Below, piece after piece: positions 1-8,077 of a stretch of DNA of 64,000 nt. Origin of the DNA: JBCCFK01 sp965262315. GTDB lineage: Bacteria; Actinomycetota; Acidimicrobiia; Acidimicrobiales; UBA8592. The stretch spans positions 1 through 64,000 of the forward strand of contig CBDHFJ010000120.1 in the NCBI GenBank assembly GCA_965262315.1. Direction: 5' to 3'. Below the pieces are notes generated by a model. The model was not told the origin of the DNA and did no database searches. It saw only the letters and a program-made list of their open reading frames with translations. The first letter of the stretch is position 1, and each line of letters begins with the position of its first letter. The translations under genes were made by a program, and so were the position numbers.

Positions 1-314
1 GGCGCGAGCTCCGTCGCCGCGGCGGGATCCGCGTCGTCGGTGCGCTCGATGGTCACGGCCTGTTCGACCTCGCCGTCGTCGCCGGTGCTGTTGAACGCGA
101 CAACGCCACCCGCCACCAGGGCGATCGACGCGGCGATCGAGCCCATCGTCCGGCGAGCCGTCCGGGCCTTCGCCTTGGCGGCGGCACGGTCGGCGATGCT
201 GGCGACGGGCGGGGGGATCACCAGGTCATCCGGTGTCTCGCGCAGTGCATCGCCCAGTGCATGACCGAGATCGTCCTCGTGCTCGGGCAGTCGGGGGTCG
301 GGGGTTTCGTTCAT
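1..314 (-). CDS. Single-pass membrane protein coupled to an ECF sigma factor (3' end beyond window)
   Basis: The frame opens at the ATG complementary to 312-314 and runs off the left edge after about 104 residues. The first 55 residues are hydrophilic. One membrane segment (about residues 57-74) follows, then an acidic, presumably extracytoplasmic tail. The ATG overlaps the stop of the sigma gene (ATGA, 311-314), so the two are probably translationally coupled. A one-pass membrane protein coupled to an ECF sigma gene is the usual layout of an anti-sigma factor. No HxxxCxxC zinc motif is visible in the part present, so this role is inferred from context only. Confidence 0.7.
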   Translation of the reverse strand, partial: MNETPDPRLPEHEDDLGHALGDALRETPDDLVIPPPVASIADRAAAKAKARTARRTMGSIAASIALVAGGVVAFNSTGDDGEVEQAVTIERTDDADPAAATELA

Positions 315-805
315 CGGTCGATCACCGTTCGTAGTTCGGCGAGTCCTCGAGACAGGAGGCTCTTCACGGTTCCGGGGCGGACGCCCATGATCTCGGCGAT
401 CTCCCGTTCGGGGAGGTCGGCGTAGTAGCGCAGCACCAGTGCGGTCTTTCGTTTCGCGGGGAGTCGGTCGAGGGCGTCGAGCAGGTAGTCCCGATCGCCC
501 GGCTCGGGTTCGCGACGGTGTTGGAGCCCGACTCGGCGCCGCACCTCACGCTTGCGGAGCTCGCTGCGGGCGCCGTTCACGACCGCGGTGCGCAGATACC
601 CACCGGGCTGATCGAGGCGATCCCAGCGGTCGTAGACCTTGGCGAACGCGTCCTGGACGATCTCCTCGGCTCGCTCGTTGGTGTCGACGAGACGCCGAGC
701 GAGCCGGACCATGGCCGGGTATTCGGCCTGGTAGAGATGCTCGAACCCGTGCGCGATCGTCTCGGTGCGCACGAGCCGGATCTCGGCCTCGCTCTCGATG
801 TTCAT
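311..805 (-). CDS. RNA polymerase sigma factor, ECF (sigma-70) family
   Basis: This small sigma factor (164 residues from the chosen start) should direct RNA polymerase to a specific promoter set. Region 2 shows the typical AEEIVQDAFAKVYDRW stretch. Region 4 contains LPAKRKTALVLRYYADLPEREIAEIMGV, a helix-turn-helix for the -35 element, here described only by its ends LPAKR and IMGV. There is no C-terminal extension. An in-frame ATG six codons upstream (823) is possible, but its five extra residues (MGVLHA) do not look like family sequence. The gene overlaps its downstream membrane partner by four bases, which suggests a sigma/anti-sigma pair. Which stimulus it answers cannot be read from the sequence. 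Confidence 0.9.
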   Translation of the reverse strand: MNIESEAEIRLVRTETIAHGFEHLYQAEYPAMVRLARRLVDTNERAEEIVQDAFAKVYDRWDRLDQPGGYLRTAVVNGARSELRKREVRRRVGLQHRREPEPGDRDYLLDALDRLPAKRKTALVLRYYADLPEREIAEIMGVRPGTVKSLLSRGLAELRTVIDR

Positions 806-872
806 GGCGTGGAGAACTCCCATCGCCCACCCACGACGCCCGAGCCCCAGGGTCGGTTCCCGATTTCTCGGA

Positions 873-1892
873 TCAGTTCTCGGGATGTGATCCGGCCCAT
901 GCGATCAGGTCTTCGGCGCCCATCGTGTTGATGATCCGATCGGCCGGGATTCCGTGTCGGGCCGCCTTGTCGCATCCGTAGGCCTGCCACTCGAGTTGGC
1001 CGGGGGCGTGGGCGTCGGTGTTGATGGCGATGGGGCAGTCCCACTCGACCGCCAGCGCCAACAGCTCGTCCGGCGGATCCTGGCGTTCGGGCCGACAGTT
1101 GATCTCGACGGCGGTGTCGAACTGCGCGCACGCGGCGAACACCAGATCGGCGTCGAACTCGGACGGCGCGCGGCCACCACCCACCACCTTGCGGTTCGTC
1201 ATGTGCCCGAGGATGTCGACATGCGGGCTGGCCACCGCCAGCACCATCCGCCGGGTCATCTCGTCGGCCGGCATCCGGAACTTGGAGTGGACGCTGGCGA
1301 CGACGACGTCGAGCCGGGCGAGCATCTCCTCGGAGAGGTCGAGCGAACCGTCGACGAGGATGTCCACCTCGAGCCCGGTCAGTATCCGAAACGGTGCCAG
1401 CTCCTCGTTGAGTGCGGCGATCTCGTCCAGCTGGCGGGCCAGCCGCTCCTCGGACAATCCATGGGCCACGGTCAGGCGGGGCGAGTGGTCGGTCATGCAC
1501 AGGTAGTCGTGACCGAGCGCCCGGGCGGCTTCGGCCATCTCGCGCACCGTCGCACCACCGTCGGACCAGGTGGAGTGGGCGTGGCAGTCGCCCCTGATCG
1601 CAGCCCGCAGCTCGGTTCCCTCGTCGAGCGGGATGACCGAGCGGACGGCGAGCTCGTCCAGGTAGGTGTTGGGCGTGCCCGCGACGGCGGCGGCGATCAC
1701 CGAGCCCGTGCTCTTGCCGATGCCGTCGAGCTCGGTGAGCGTCCCGGCTGCGACGCGTGCCTCGACCTCACCGGGCGGCAGACCCTCGACCACGTCGATG
1801 GCCCGCAGGAACGCTCGGACCTTCTGCGAGGGCGCGAGCTCACGATCGAGGTAGTAGATGGCCTGTCGGAGGGCCTGGACCGCCGTGTCCAC
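873..1892 (-). CDS. PHP-domain phosphoesterase with N-terminal helix-hairpin-helix (PolX-like)
   Basis: About 339 residues. The first 90 resemble the helix-hairpin-helix region of family X DNA polymerases (LTELDGIGKSTGS). The rest is a PHP domain with its metal-binding series: HAHSTWSDG (about residue 104), CMTDHSP, GLEVDIL, VHSKF, ILGHM, EINCR and NTDAH. The nucleotidyltransferase palm is absent, so this is a stand-alone PHP phosphoesterase and not a polymerase. Three GTG codons lie in a row at the 5' end. The third (1892) is chosen because it sits six bases after a -10 box (TAGCCT), the spacing found at many genes here. The substrate is unknown. Confidence 0.85.
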   Translation of the reverse strand: MDTAVQALRQAIYYLDRELAPSQKVRAFLRAIDVVEGLPPGEVEARVAAGTLTELDGIGKSTGSVIAAAVAGTPNTYLDELAVRSVIPLDEGTELRAAIRGDCHAHSTWSDGGATVREMAEAARALGHDYLCMTDHSPRLTVAHGLSEERLARQLDEIAALNEELAPFRILTGLEVDILVDGSLDLSEEMLARLDVVVASVHSKFRMPADEMTRRMVLAVASPHVDILGHMTNRKVVGGGRAPSEFDADLVFAACAQFDTAVEINCRPERQDPPDELLALAVEWDCPIAINTDAHAPGQLEWQAYGCDKAARHGIPADRIINTMGAEDLIAWAGSHPEN

Positions 1893-1898
1893 CACCAC

Positions 1899-1904
1899 AG
1901 GCTA
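1899..1904 (-). promoter_or_regulatory. -10 element of the PHP-domain gene
   Basis: On the minus strand TAGCCT ends six bases before the third of three consecutive GTG codons. The spacing matches the leaderless pattern seen across the window and decides the start. Confidence 0.5.
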
Positions 1905-1974
1905 CCGACCCGGGGCCGGCCCGGTCCCGCCAGTGCTCGCCGCGGCTCCTCAGGATGTGCTGGAGTGAGCCCCC

Positions 1975-2664
1975 ATGACCGACGGACCGCAGGCACGCGC
2001 CCTCGACATCGCCACCTCCCGAGCAGGGCGCTTCGTCTACGAGACCGCCCGCTTCCTGATCCACAACATCCTGTACCGGATGTTCCGACTGGTCTCCCGC
2101 GGCGAAGCCCATCTCGACACCGAAGGGCCCCTGGTGATCGCCCCGGTCCACCGCTCGAACCTCGACGCACCACTGGTGGCCGCGCTCGCGAAGCGCCCGT
2201 ACAAGTCGCTGGCGAAGGAGTCGTTGTTCTCACCTCGCCCGCTGGGCTGGGTGATGTCGGCCCTCGGCGGCTTCCCGGTCGCGCGAGGTGCCGCCGACCG
2301 CGAGGCACTCAAGGCGGCCCAGGACCTGCTCGAAGCCGGCGAGGCGATCATCGTGTTCCCCGAGGGCACCCGTCAGACCGGCAACGAGGTCGGCGAGGCG
2401 TTCGACGGGCCCGCCTTCCTGGCGGCCCGGACCGGCGCCAAGGTGGTCCCGGTGGGGATCGCCGGCACCGAGGCGGCCATGCCACCGGGAGCGAAGCTCC
2501 CCCGCCGCAGCAAGGTCGCCATCGTGGTCGGCGAGCCGCTCGATCCGCCAGACACGGGCGGGAAGCGCCTCAGTCTGTCCACGCGGCGGGAGTACACCGC
2601 CGAGCTGACCGCTCGCCTGCAGGACGTGTTCGACGAGGCCCAGATCGAGGCCGAGCAGGTCTGA
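1975..2664 (+). CDS. 1-acyl-sn-glycerol-3-phosphate acyltransferase family protein (PlsC-like)
   Basis: A 229-residue acyltransferase that should transfer an acyl chain from acyl-CoA or acyl-ACP to lysophosphatidate or a related acceptor at the inner face of the membrane. The catalytic HxxxxD motif is HRSNLD at 59-64. The second block is EGTR at 130-133, preceded by the hydrophobic strand IIVFP. Length and motif spacing fit the family. The gene stands alone between divergent PHP and convergent adenosine deaminase genes. The real acceptor is not shown by the sequence. Confidence 0.9.
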   Translation: MTDGPQARALDIATSRAGRFVYETARFLIHNILYRMFRLVSRGEAHLDTEGPLVIAPVHRSNLDAPLVAALAKRPYKSLAKESLFSPRPLGWVMSALGGFPVARGAADREALKAAQDLLEAGEAIIVFPEGTRQTGNEVGEAFDGPAFLAARTGAKVVPVGIAGTEAAMPPGAKLPRRSKVAIVVGEPLDPPDTGGKRLSLSTRREYTAELTARLQDVFDEAQIEAEQV

Positions 2665-2681
2665 GGAAGCCCGCTCCGCCG

Positions 2682-4079
2682 CTACCGGCCCCGGACGGCT
2701 GCGGCGAGCCCAGGAGGCAGCAGGAACGAGCCGTCGGCTCCTGGTCCGAACGCCACCTCGCTGCGCACCGCCTCGACGGGCAGCGGACCGTAGAGGTGCG
2801 GGAAGTACTCGTGGGTACCGGTGCCCGGCTCCCACACCAGCTGCTCGGCGATGGGCGCAGCGTCGACCACCAGGGCGACGAGATCGTCGCGGCCGCGGTA
2901 GAAGCGGTTGGCCGGGGTGAGCACCTGGTGCAGCGCCGAGAGGTGGATGAAGCCGTCGGCCTCGTACTCGCCCGGCACGTAGCTGCCGGTCGACCGTGCG
3001 GCCTCCCAGCGGTCGGCCTCGGCGAGATGGACCAGGAGCGGTACGTCGACAGCCCAGCCCTCGCGGACGCGTGACACCAGTGCGGCCCGCTCCGCATCGG
3101 GCAGGAACGCTGCCACCGCCGCCCGCTCGGTCATCGAGGCGAGTTCGGGCTCGGGCACGCCGAGCACGTCCCGGGCCAGCTGGAACTCACGGCGGCTCGA
3201 CGTGGTGGTGATGGAACGATCATCGGGGTTGAGGCCGACCCGGAACCCGGCGTCGGCCAACAACTGCAGCGGGTGGTCGGCAACGGGCATACCGAGACAA
3301 GCGTTGGACGTCAGGCAGATCTCCAGCGGTACGCCGGCGTCGCGGAGCGCCGACGCCGTCGGTCCCAACGCGGTGACGCGGCCCGACTCCACCGTGCAGT
3401 CGTCGATGATGCGCCAGCCGTGGCCGATCCGCTCGGTGTGGCACCGCAACGCGCTGGCGATCTGGTGGGGACCGTCCATCTCGCCGGCGTGGATGGTGAC
3501 GCCGAGTCCTGCGGTTCGGGCACGGTCGAGGGCCGACGCGTGGAGCTCGGCCGGGAAACCGTGCTCGATACCTGCCACGTCCACGCCGACCACGCGCCCG
3601 CCGAAGGCGATGGCGGCGTCGACCGCCTGGAGCGACACCGTCTCGGGCTGGTCACGCATGAGACAGACGATGAGGCGGGCGTCCAGTCCCGTGGCGTCCT
3701 GTGCGTCGTCGAGCCCGGCGGAGACCGCGGCCAGCACCTCGAACGGCTCCATGCCGCCGGGGGTGTGAAGCATCGGCGCGAAGCGCAGCTCCGCGTGGAC
3801 GACACCGTCGGCAGCCAGGTCCTCGACCGCCTCTGCCGCCACCCGGCGCAACGCCGCCGGGGTCTGGAGCGCCGCGGTGACGAGGTCGAACCGGCCGAAC
3901 GCCTCCTGGACGGGCATGCCGGGTTCGATCGTCATCCAGGCCGCCAGCGCGGCGGCGTCGTCCACCGGCGTGGCCACGCCGGCACGGTGACAGAGGTCGA
4001 GCACGGTCGTCGGCCGGACCCCACCGTCGAGGTGGTCGTGCAGCACGACCAACGGTCCGACATCCACCGCACTCGCCAT
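2682..4079 (-). CDS. Adenosine deaminase with C-terminal DUF952 domain (fusion)
   Basis: 465 residues in two parts. Residues 1-340 are an adenosine deaminase-type amidohydrolase. Its zinc ligands and catalytic residues are in place: H14 and H16 (LHDHLDGG), H197 and E200 (HAGE), H220 (RIGHG) and the D286-D287 pair. Residues 346-452 form a DUF952 domain, recognisable from DGFIHLS, ANRFYRG, LVWEPG and FPHLYGPL. DUF952 proteins usually stand alone at about 110 residues and have no assigned activity. The main reaction is probably hydrolytic deamination of adenosine or a related nucleoside. The NPDDRS context differs from the usual NTDDP, so substrate preference may differ. A GAGGAG ribosome binding site precedes the ATG. 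Confidence 0.88.
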   Translation of the reverse strand: MASAVDVGPLVVLHDHLDGGVRPTTVLDLCHRAGVATPVDDAAALAAWMTIEPGMPVQEAFGRFDLVTAALQTPAALRRVAAEAVEDLAADGVVHAELRFAPMLHTPGGMEPFEVLAAVSAGLDDAQDATGLDARLIVCLMRDQPETVSLQAVDAAIAFGGRVVGVDVAGIEHGFPAELHASALDRARTAGLGVTIHAGEMDGPHQIASALRCHTERIGHGWRIIDDCTVESGRVTALGPTASALRDAGVPLEICLTSNACLGMPVADHPLQLLADAGFRVGLNPDDRSITTTSSRREFQLARDVLGVPEPELASMTERAAVAAFLPDAERAALVSRVREGWAVDVPLLVHLAEADRWEAARSTGSYVPGEYEADGFIHLSALHQVLTPANRFYRGRDDLVALVVDAAPIAEQLVWEPGTGTHEYFPHLYGPLPVEAVRSEVAFGPGADGSFLLPPGLAAAVRGR

Positions 4080-4113
4080 CGTGGGCTCTCCTCGCTCGGG
4101 TCGACCGCGAGAC

Positions 4114-4149
4114 GGCGGCCGCCCCCAGTCTGGCCCGGGGGCGGCCGCC
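4114..4149 (-). terminator. GC-rich hairpin terminator after the membrane reductase gene
   Basis: A perfect 13-bp inverted repeat (GGCGGCCGCCCCC at 4114-4126, its complement at 4137-4149) with a 10-base loop. It begins 12 bases after the stop of the upstream minus-strand gene and ends before the start of the deaminase. There is no T-run, as is common for terminators in high-GC actinobacteria. Confidence 0.7.
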
Positions 4150-4160
4150 GCTTCGCGTTC

Positions 4161-5594
4161 TCAGGCGTCCGCGCTCGTCAGCTCCCGACGGGCCCGCCGA
4201 TCGCCGAGCGCCCCGATGGCGTGCTCGACATCCACCGACAGGTCCGGACCGAAGCCCTGGCGCATGTCGAAGTCCTCGGTCTCGACCTCGTCGGCGCCGA
4301 GGGACCGGGCGGCCGCTCCGATGTCGGCGATGAGCCCCGTCGGACCACACATCGCCACGTGAGCACCGGCGAGACCGTCGGGGAACAGCATCGCCAGGCG
4401 ATCCCCAGTGAGTCGGCCCATCGTCTGGGATTCGTGGACCGTCAGCGTCAGGCGACCCTCGACCTCGGCCTGTTCCAGCTCGGCGATCGCGGTCGCCGTC
4501 GCCCGGTTCCTGACCGCATAGATCAGGTGCGGCCGCTCGTCCTCGGGGCGGGGGTCGAGCCCGTCGAGGGCAGCGAGGAACGGGGTGATCCCCACACCGC
4601 CGGCCACCCAGACCGTCGAGGTGGCGTCGTGCCCGAAGGGCTCGAACTGCCCGTAGGGACCCTCGACGATCACGTCGCTGCCGACCAGGTCGTCCATCCG
4701 GCGCAGCTTGGCGCTCCAGTCGCCCAGCTCACGGATGTGGAAGCGCAGCACCCCACTCTCGGGCGACGAGGCGATCGTGAAGGCATGCGGCTCCTTCATG
4801 CCGCTGGCCTGGAGCTTGAGGAAGGCGAACTGGCCGGCCTCGTGTCCGATGCTGTCGCCGAGGGGCACCATCTCGATGGTGGTGGTGGTGTCGTCACGCT
4901 CGGCTGTGGTGATCCGGTAGCGCTTGCCCTGGGCGATCATGTCGCGCCCGACAACTCGCCACAGGTAGGTGCCGAGCCCGGCGGCCATGATCAGACCGAA
5001 GTACCAGCCCCAGGCCGATCCGTTGGCGTAGGTCTTCTCGGCGGTGAAGAAGTGCCAGCAGGCGAAGGCGAACGGGATGCCGAGCAGCTTGTGGGTCCAG
5101 CGCCAATAGCGGTACGGGAACCAGCGCAGCAGGCTCACGCCGACCAGGCCGTAGAGCATCAGCTCGCCCGTACTCGCGAGACCCTCGGCCTGCTCGGCCA
5201 GCGACTCACCCGCGCCGCGGATCCCACCCTCGATCTCGGGTTCGACGCTGGTGTGGAGGAACATCGTCGGGATGGCGAGCGCGCCGGCCCAGCGATGGGC
5301 TCGGTACATCGAGTCGAGGCCGCCGAAGAAGCGCTCGAGGAAGCGGGGGCGCAACGCCAGGACGAAGCTCCACGCCATGAGCACGATCGAGGCCGCGCCG
5401 ATGAAGAGGCCGAAGGCGACGCTGCCTCCTTCACCGGTGGCGCCGCTGAAGGCCGGCCAGCCGACGAGAACAGACGCCACGATGGCGAGCGGGCCGAGCC
5501 AATGGAGGCCCGGACGGGGGAAGGAGAGTCGGGGAAGGCGGTCGAGCCGCCAGTCCCGGCGACTCCCGGCGAGTCGACGCAAGAACGAGATCAT
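4161..5594 (-). CDS. Ferric reductase-like transmembrane protein with FAD/NAD(P) oxidoreductase domain
   Basis: 477 residues. The N-terminal half has about six membrane helices with two candidate haem-binding histidine pairs (H100 and H114 on one helix, H168 and H181 on another). The C-terminal half is a ferredoxin-NADP reductase module: flavin motif HAFTIASSP (270-278), GPYG (312-315), pyridine-nucleotide motif AGGVGITP (331-338) and a late CGPTG. It should pass electrons from cytosolic NAD(P)H via FAD and haem across the membrane to iron or another acceptor. The ATG at 5594 is chosen because a -10 box (TACCGT) lies seven bases upstream. A longer open frame upstream has no coding character. 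Confidence 0.88.
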   Translation of the reverse strand: MISFLRRLAGSRRDWRLDRLPRLSFPRPGLHWLGPLAIVASVLVGWPAFSGATGEGGSVAFGLFIGAASIVLMAWSFVLALRPRFLERFFGGLDSMYRAHRWAGALAIPTMFLHTSVEPEIEGGIRGAGESLAEQAEGLASTGELMLYGLVGVSLLRWFPYRYWRWTHKLLGIPFAFACWHFFTAEKTYANGSAWGWYFGLIMAAGLGTYLWRVVGRDMIAQGKRYRITTAERDDTTTTIEMVPLGDSIGHEAGQFAFLKLQASGMKEPHAFTIASSPESGVLRFHIRELGDWSAKLRRMDDLVGSDVIVEGPYGQFEPFGHDATSTVWVAGGVGITPFLAALDGLDPRPEDERPHLIYAVRNRATATAIAELEQAEVEGRLTLTVHESQTMGRLTGDRLAMLFPDGLAGAHVAMCGPTGLIADIGAAARSLGADEVETEDFDMRQGFGPDLSVDVEHAIGALGDRRARRELTSADA

Positions 5595-5601
5595 GGCGGC
5601 G

Positions 5602-5607
5602 ACGGTA
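5602..5607 (-). promoter_or_regulatory. -10 element of the membrane reductase gene
   Basis: TACCGT on the minus strand, seven bases before the ATG at 5594. It supports a leaderless transcript and this start codon. Confidence 0.5.
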
Positions 5608-5666
5608 GGAACGCCGACCTGAACGCTCGCTGAACGCCCCCGCGGTGGTGTCGACGTGGGAGGCTG

Positions 5667-6445
5667 ATGGTCGTGATCGACGACTTCAGCGGGCGTGAGG
5701 GCGTGGCCCTGGTCACCGGCGGCACGGGCGGGATCGGCGCCGCCGTGTGTCGCATGCTGGCCGAACGGGGAAGCGACCTGGCGTTCACGTACCGCAGCGA
5801 CCGGGACGCCGCCGATGCGCTCGTGGTCGAGCTGGAGGCCGACGGGTCGATGGTGGCAACCGCGCAGGTCGACCTGACCGACGCCGAGGCCGTCGCCTCC
5901 ATCGTGACCGGCCTCGACGAGTTGGGCGGCATCCACACCTTCGTCCACGCCGCGGGTCCGACGGTGCCGCAGGTGCACCTGTCGACGGTCGACCCGGCCA
6001 CATTCGCCGAGCACCTGCTGGGTGAGGCGACGGCGTTCTTCAACGTGGCCCAGCCCGCGCTCCCGTCGCTGCGCGAGCATCGGGGCAGCATCGTGGCCGT
6101 CACCTCGGCGGCCACCGACCGCTACGCGATCCGCGACGGCCTGTCGGCCGGACCGAAGTCGACCATCGAGACCCTGATCCGGGGCCTGGCGGCCGAAGAG
6201 GGTCGCTTCGGTGTCCGCTGCAACGCCGTCGGCCCCGGGATGCTGACCGATGGCATGGCCGCTCGGCTGATGGCCGCGGGTCACTACCGCGACAGCGACC
6301 TCCAGGCCGCCGAGGGCAACATCGCGCTGCGCCGGTTCGGGACTCATCGGCCGACGTGGCCGAGGCCGTGTGCTTCCTGGCGTCGGACCGAGCGGGGTAC
6401 GTCTCGGGCCAGGTGCTCAACGTCGACGGCGGCTACACCGTCTGA
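5667..6445 (+). pseudogene. Short-chain dehydrogenase/reductase with an apparent one-base frameshift
   Basis: The frame starting at 5667 (or at the GTG at 5673, which is better spaced from the GGGAGG at 5658-5663) encodes a classical SDR: ALVTGGTGGIG cofactor motif, HAAGPT in the NNAG position and a late GPGMLTDGM. At the GGG run 6339-6341 the family sequence jumps to another frame, which continues through DVAEAVCFLASD, GYVSGQVLNVDGG and a stop at 6443-6445. Adding one G to the run would restore a complete enzyme of about 259 residues. The catalytic YxxxK tyrosine is also not obvious (SAGPKST stands where it is expected). This is either a sequencing error in a homopolymer or a real inactivating deletion. 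Confidence 0.75.
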
Positions 6446-6533
6446 CCGCCCGCCGGGTGGGCCGGACGGCTCACCCTTGTCGCTGATGTTGCTGGTGTTG
6501 TCGCTGACCGCCGGGGTCGTGACATTCGCATTA

Positions 6534-6557
6534 CGATGTGCCGAATTCGTCACATCG
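6534..6557. promoter_or_regulatory. 24-bp near-perfect palindrome upstream of the M23 peptidase gene
   Basis: Arms CGATGTG (6534-6540) and CACATCG (6551-6557) flank a central self-complementary CGAATTCG (6542-6549). Only the pair 6541/6550 mismatches. It ends 35 bases before the ATG, inside a relatively AT-rich stretch, as expected for an operator or a transcription-factor dimer site. Confidence 0.55.
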
Positions 6558-6592
6558 ACGGTGTGTTCCGACGATGCGACACACGACCTGCG

Positions 6593-8023
6593 ATGCCACG
6601 TTCACTTGCCGCAGCCACCGCGCTGCTCGTCCTCGGATCCATCCTGCCCGCCGCGGCGCAGGGCGACCTCGACGACGCGCGCGCCGAGCGCGAAGCCCTC
6701 CGCGCCGAAGCGGCGGCCACCGCGGCCGCGATCGATGAGCTCGAGGCCGAGGACGCCGAGATCGTCGAGGCGCTCGAACAGATCGAGGCCTGGATCGCCG
6801 TGCAGGAGTCGCGGCTCGAGCGGGCTCGCCAAGAGCTGGCGGTCACACTCGAGATCGAGGCCGAGGCGAACGCTCGGGCCGCCGACCTCGAGCGCCAGAT
6901 CGTGGAGCTCGAGGCCCAGGTGCAGTCCCAGCTCGTCGACGGGTACATCGAGGGCTTCGACAACAACGACGAGCTGTTGCTCCGAGCCGACGACATCAAC
7001 GCGGTCCCGATCCTGCGGTTCGTGCTCGACGAGTCCGCCGGCAGCTCCATCGCCGCCACCGACCTGCTGCGGCTCGCCCGGTCCCAACAGGCCGACGCCA
7101 TCGCCGAAGCTGAGCGGGCATCCGCCGATGCCGCCGACATCGCCGAGGGCATCGAGGTGCAGATCGCCGACCTCGAGGACTCCCGAGCCGACCAGGAACG
7201 GCTGCGAGCCGAAGTCGACGCCCGGATCGACGTGCTCGAGACCGAGGCGGCCATCCTCGCCGACGAGGACGCCAAGGTCACCGCGTTCATCCTGGCCGAA
7301 GAGGAACGCATCCGGCGCGAGGAAGAGGAACGCCGCCGCCAGGAGGAAGAGGAGCGGCGACGAGCCGAGGCCGAGCGCTTGCGCGCCGAGGAAGAGGAGC
7401 GCCAGCGGCTCGAGGAGGAGCGCCTCGCCGAGGAAGAGGCCCAGCGCCAGGAAGAGGAGGACGCTGCGGCCGAGGAATCCGAACCGGAACCCGAGGGCGA
7501 CGACACCCCGACCCAGGACGACGCGGACGACGGGGAGGGCGGGGACGACACACCCGCCGGGGACGAAGGTGGGAGCTCCGACGACCAGCCGGTCGACGAA
7601 GAGCCCGCTCCCCAACCCGAGCCCGAGCCGTCGGGCGAGATCCCGAGCTTCAGCCACCCGGTCTCGGGCGCGATCACCTCGCCGTTCGGCTACCGGATCC
7701 ACCCGATCTACGGGACCAGCCGCCTCCACACGGGGGTCGACTACAACGCACCCAGCGGCGCGCCGATCGGCAGCGCTGCGCCAGGAACCGTGATCTTCGT
7801 GGGCACCTTCTCCGGGTACGGCAACACCGTCATGGTCCAGCACACGGGCGGCTACACCACGCTGTACGCGCACATGTCGGGCTTCAACACCAGCAATGGC
7901 GCCTCGGTCGGCACCGGCGACGTCCTCGGCTTCGTCGGGAGCACCGGCCTGTCGACCGGTCCCCACCTCCACTTCGAGATCCGCCTCAACGGCTCCGCCA
8001 TCGACCCCGCTCCTCTGATGTAG
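6593..8023 (+). CDS. Secreted M23-family peptidoglycan peptidase with long coiled coil
   Basis: 476 residues. An N-terminal signal peptide (SLAAATALLVLGSILPAAAQ) leads into a coiled-coil region of about 230 residues. An Arg/Glu-rich segment of alternating charged blocks follows (about residues 240-310). Then come a 50-residue acidic, Pro-rich linker and a C-terminal M23 (lysostaphin-type) domain of about 120 residues. The zinc ligands are visible as HTGVD and HLHFE, and the fold starts at SPFGYRIHPIYG. The layout (coiled coil plus LytM/M23) is that of EnvC-like hydrolase activators and of actinobacterial septal hydrolases. With ligands present it could cleave peptidoglycan cross-links itself. 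The ATG at 6593 is chosen because the signal peptide starts there. Confidence 0.9.
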   Translation: MPRSLAAATALLVLGSILPAAAQGDLDDARAEREALRAEAAATAAAIDELEAEDAEIVEALEQIEAWIAVQESRLERARQELAVTLEIEAEANARAADLERQIVELEAQVQSQLVDGYIEGFDNNDELLLRADDINAVPILRFVLDESAGSSIAATDLLRLARSQQADAIAEAERASADAADIAEGIEVQIADLEDSRADQERLRAEVDARIDVLETEAAILADEDAKVTAFILAEEERIRREEEERRRQEEEERRRAEAERLRAEEEERQRLEEERLAEEEAQRQEEEDAAAEESEPEPEGDDTPTQDDADDGEGGDDTPAGDEGGSSDDQPVDEEPAPQPEPEPSGEIPSFSHPVSGAITSPFGYRIHPIYGTSRLHTGVDYNAPSGAPIGSAAPGTVIFVGTFSGYGNTVMVQHTGGYTTLYAHMSGFNTSNGASVGTGDVLGFVGSTGLSTGPHLHFEIRLNGSAIDPAPLM

Positions 8024-8048
8024 CGACGGCGCACGTCGGGTACGGGCC

Positions 8049-8064
8049 GCCCCGTGATCGGGGC
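8049..8064. promoter_or_regulatory. Hairpin abutting the alcohol dehydrogenase promoter
   Basis: GCCCCG (8049-8054) and CGGGGC (8059-8064) pair with a TGAT loop. The repeat touches the -10 box at 8065. It could be the terminator of the peptidase gene 25 bases upstream or an operator. Confidence 0.4.
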
Positions 8065-8070
8065 TAGAGT
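8065..8070 (+). promoter_or_regulatory. -10 element of the alcohol dehydrogenase gene
   Basis: TAGAGT, seven bases before the GTG at 8078. Supports the GTG start and a leaderless mRNA. Confidence 0.5.
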
Positions 8071-8077
8071 CCGCGGC

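Noticed and set aside
954..3074. Long + strand open frame (706 codons) across the PHP, acyltransferase and deaminase genes
   Set aside because: It is antisense or out of frame to three genes with clear motifs. Its composition (Arg, Gly, His-rich) is that of a shadow frame in GC-rich DNA.
7300..7480. Arg/Glu-rich repeat in the M23 protein considered as a frameshifted or spurious segment
   Set aside because: The frame is continuous from signal peptide to M23 domain, and alternating charged blocks are typical of long single helices in such hydrolases.
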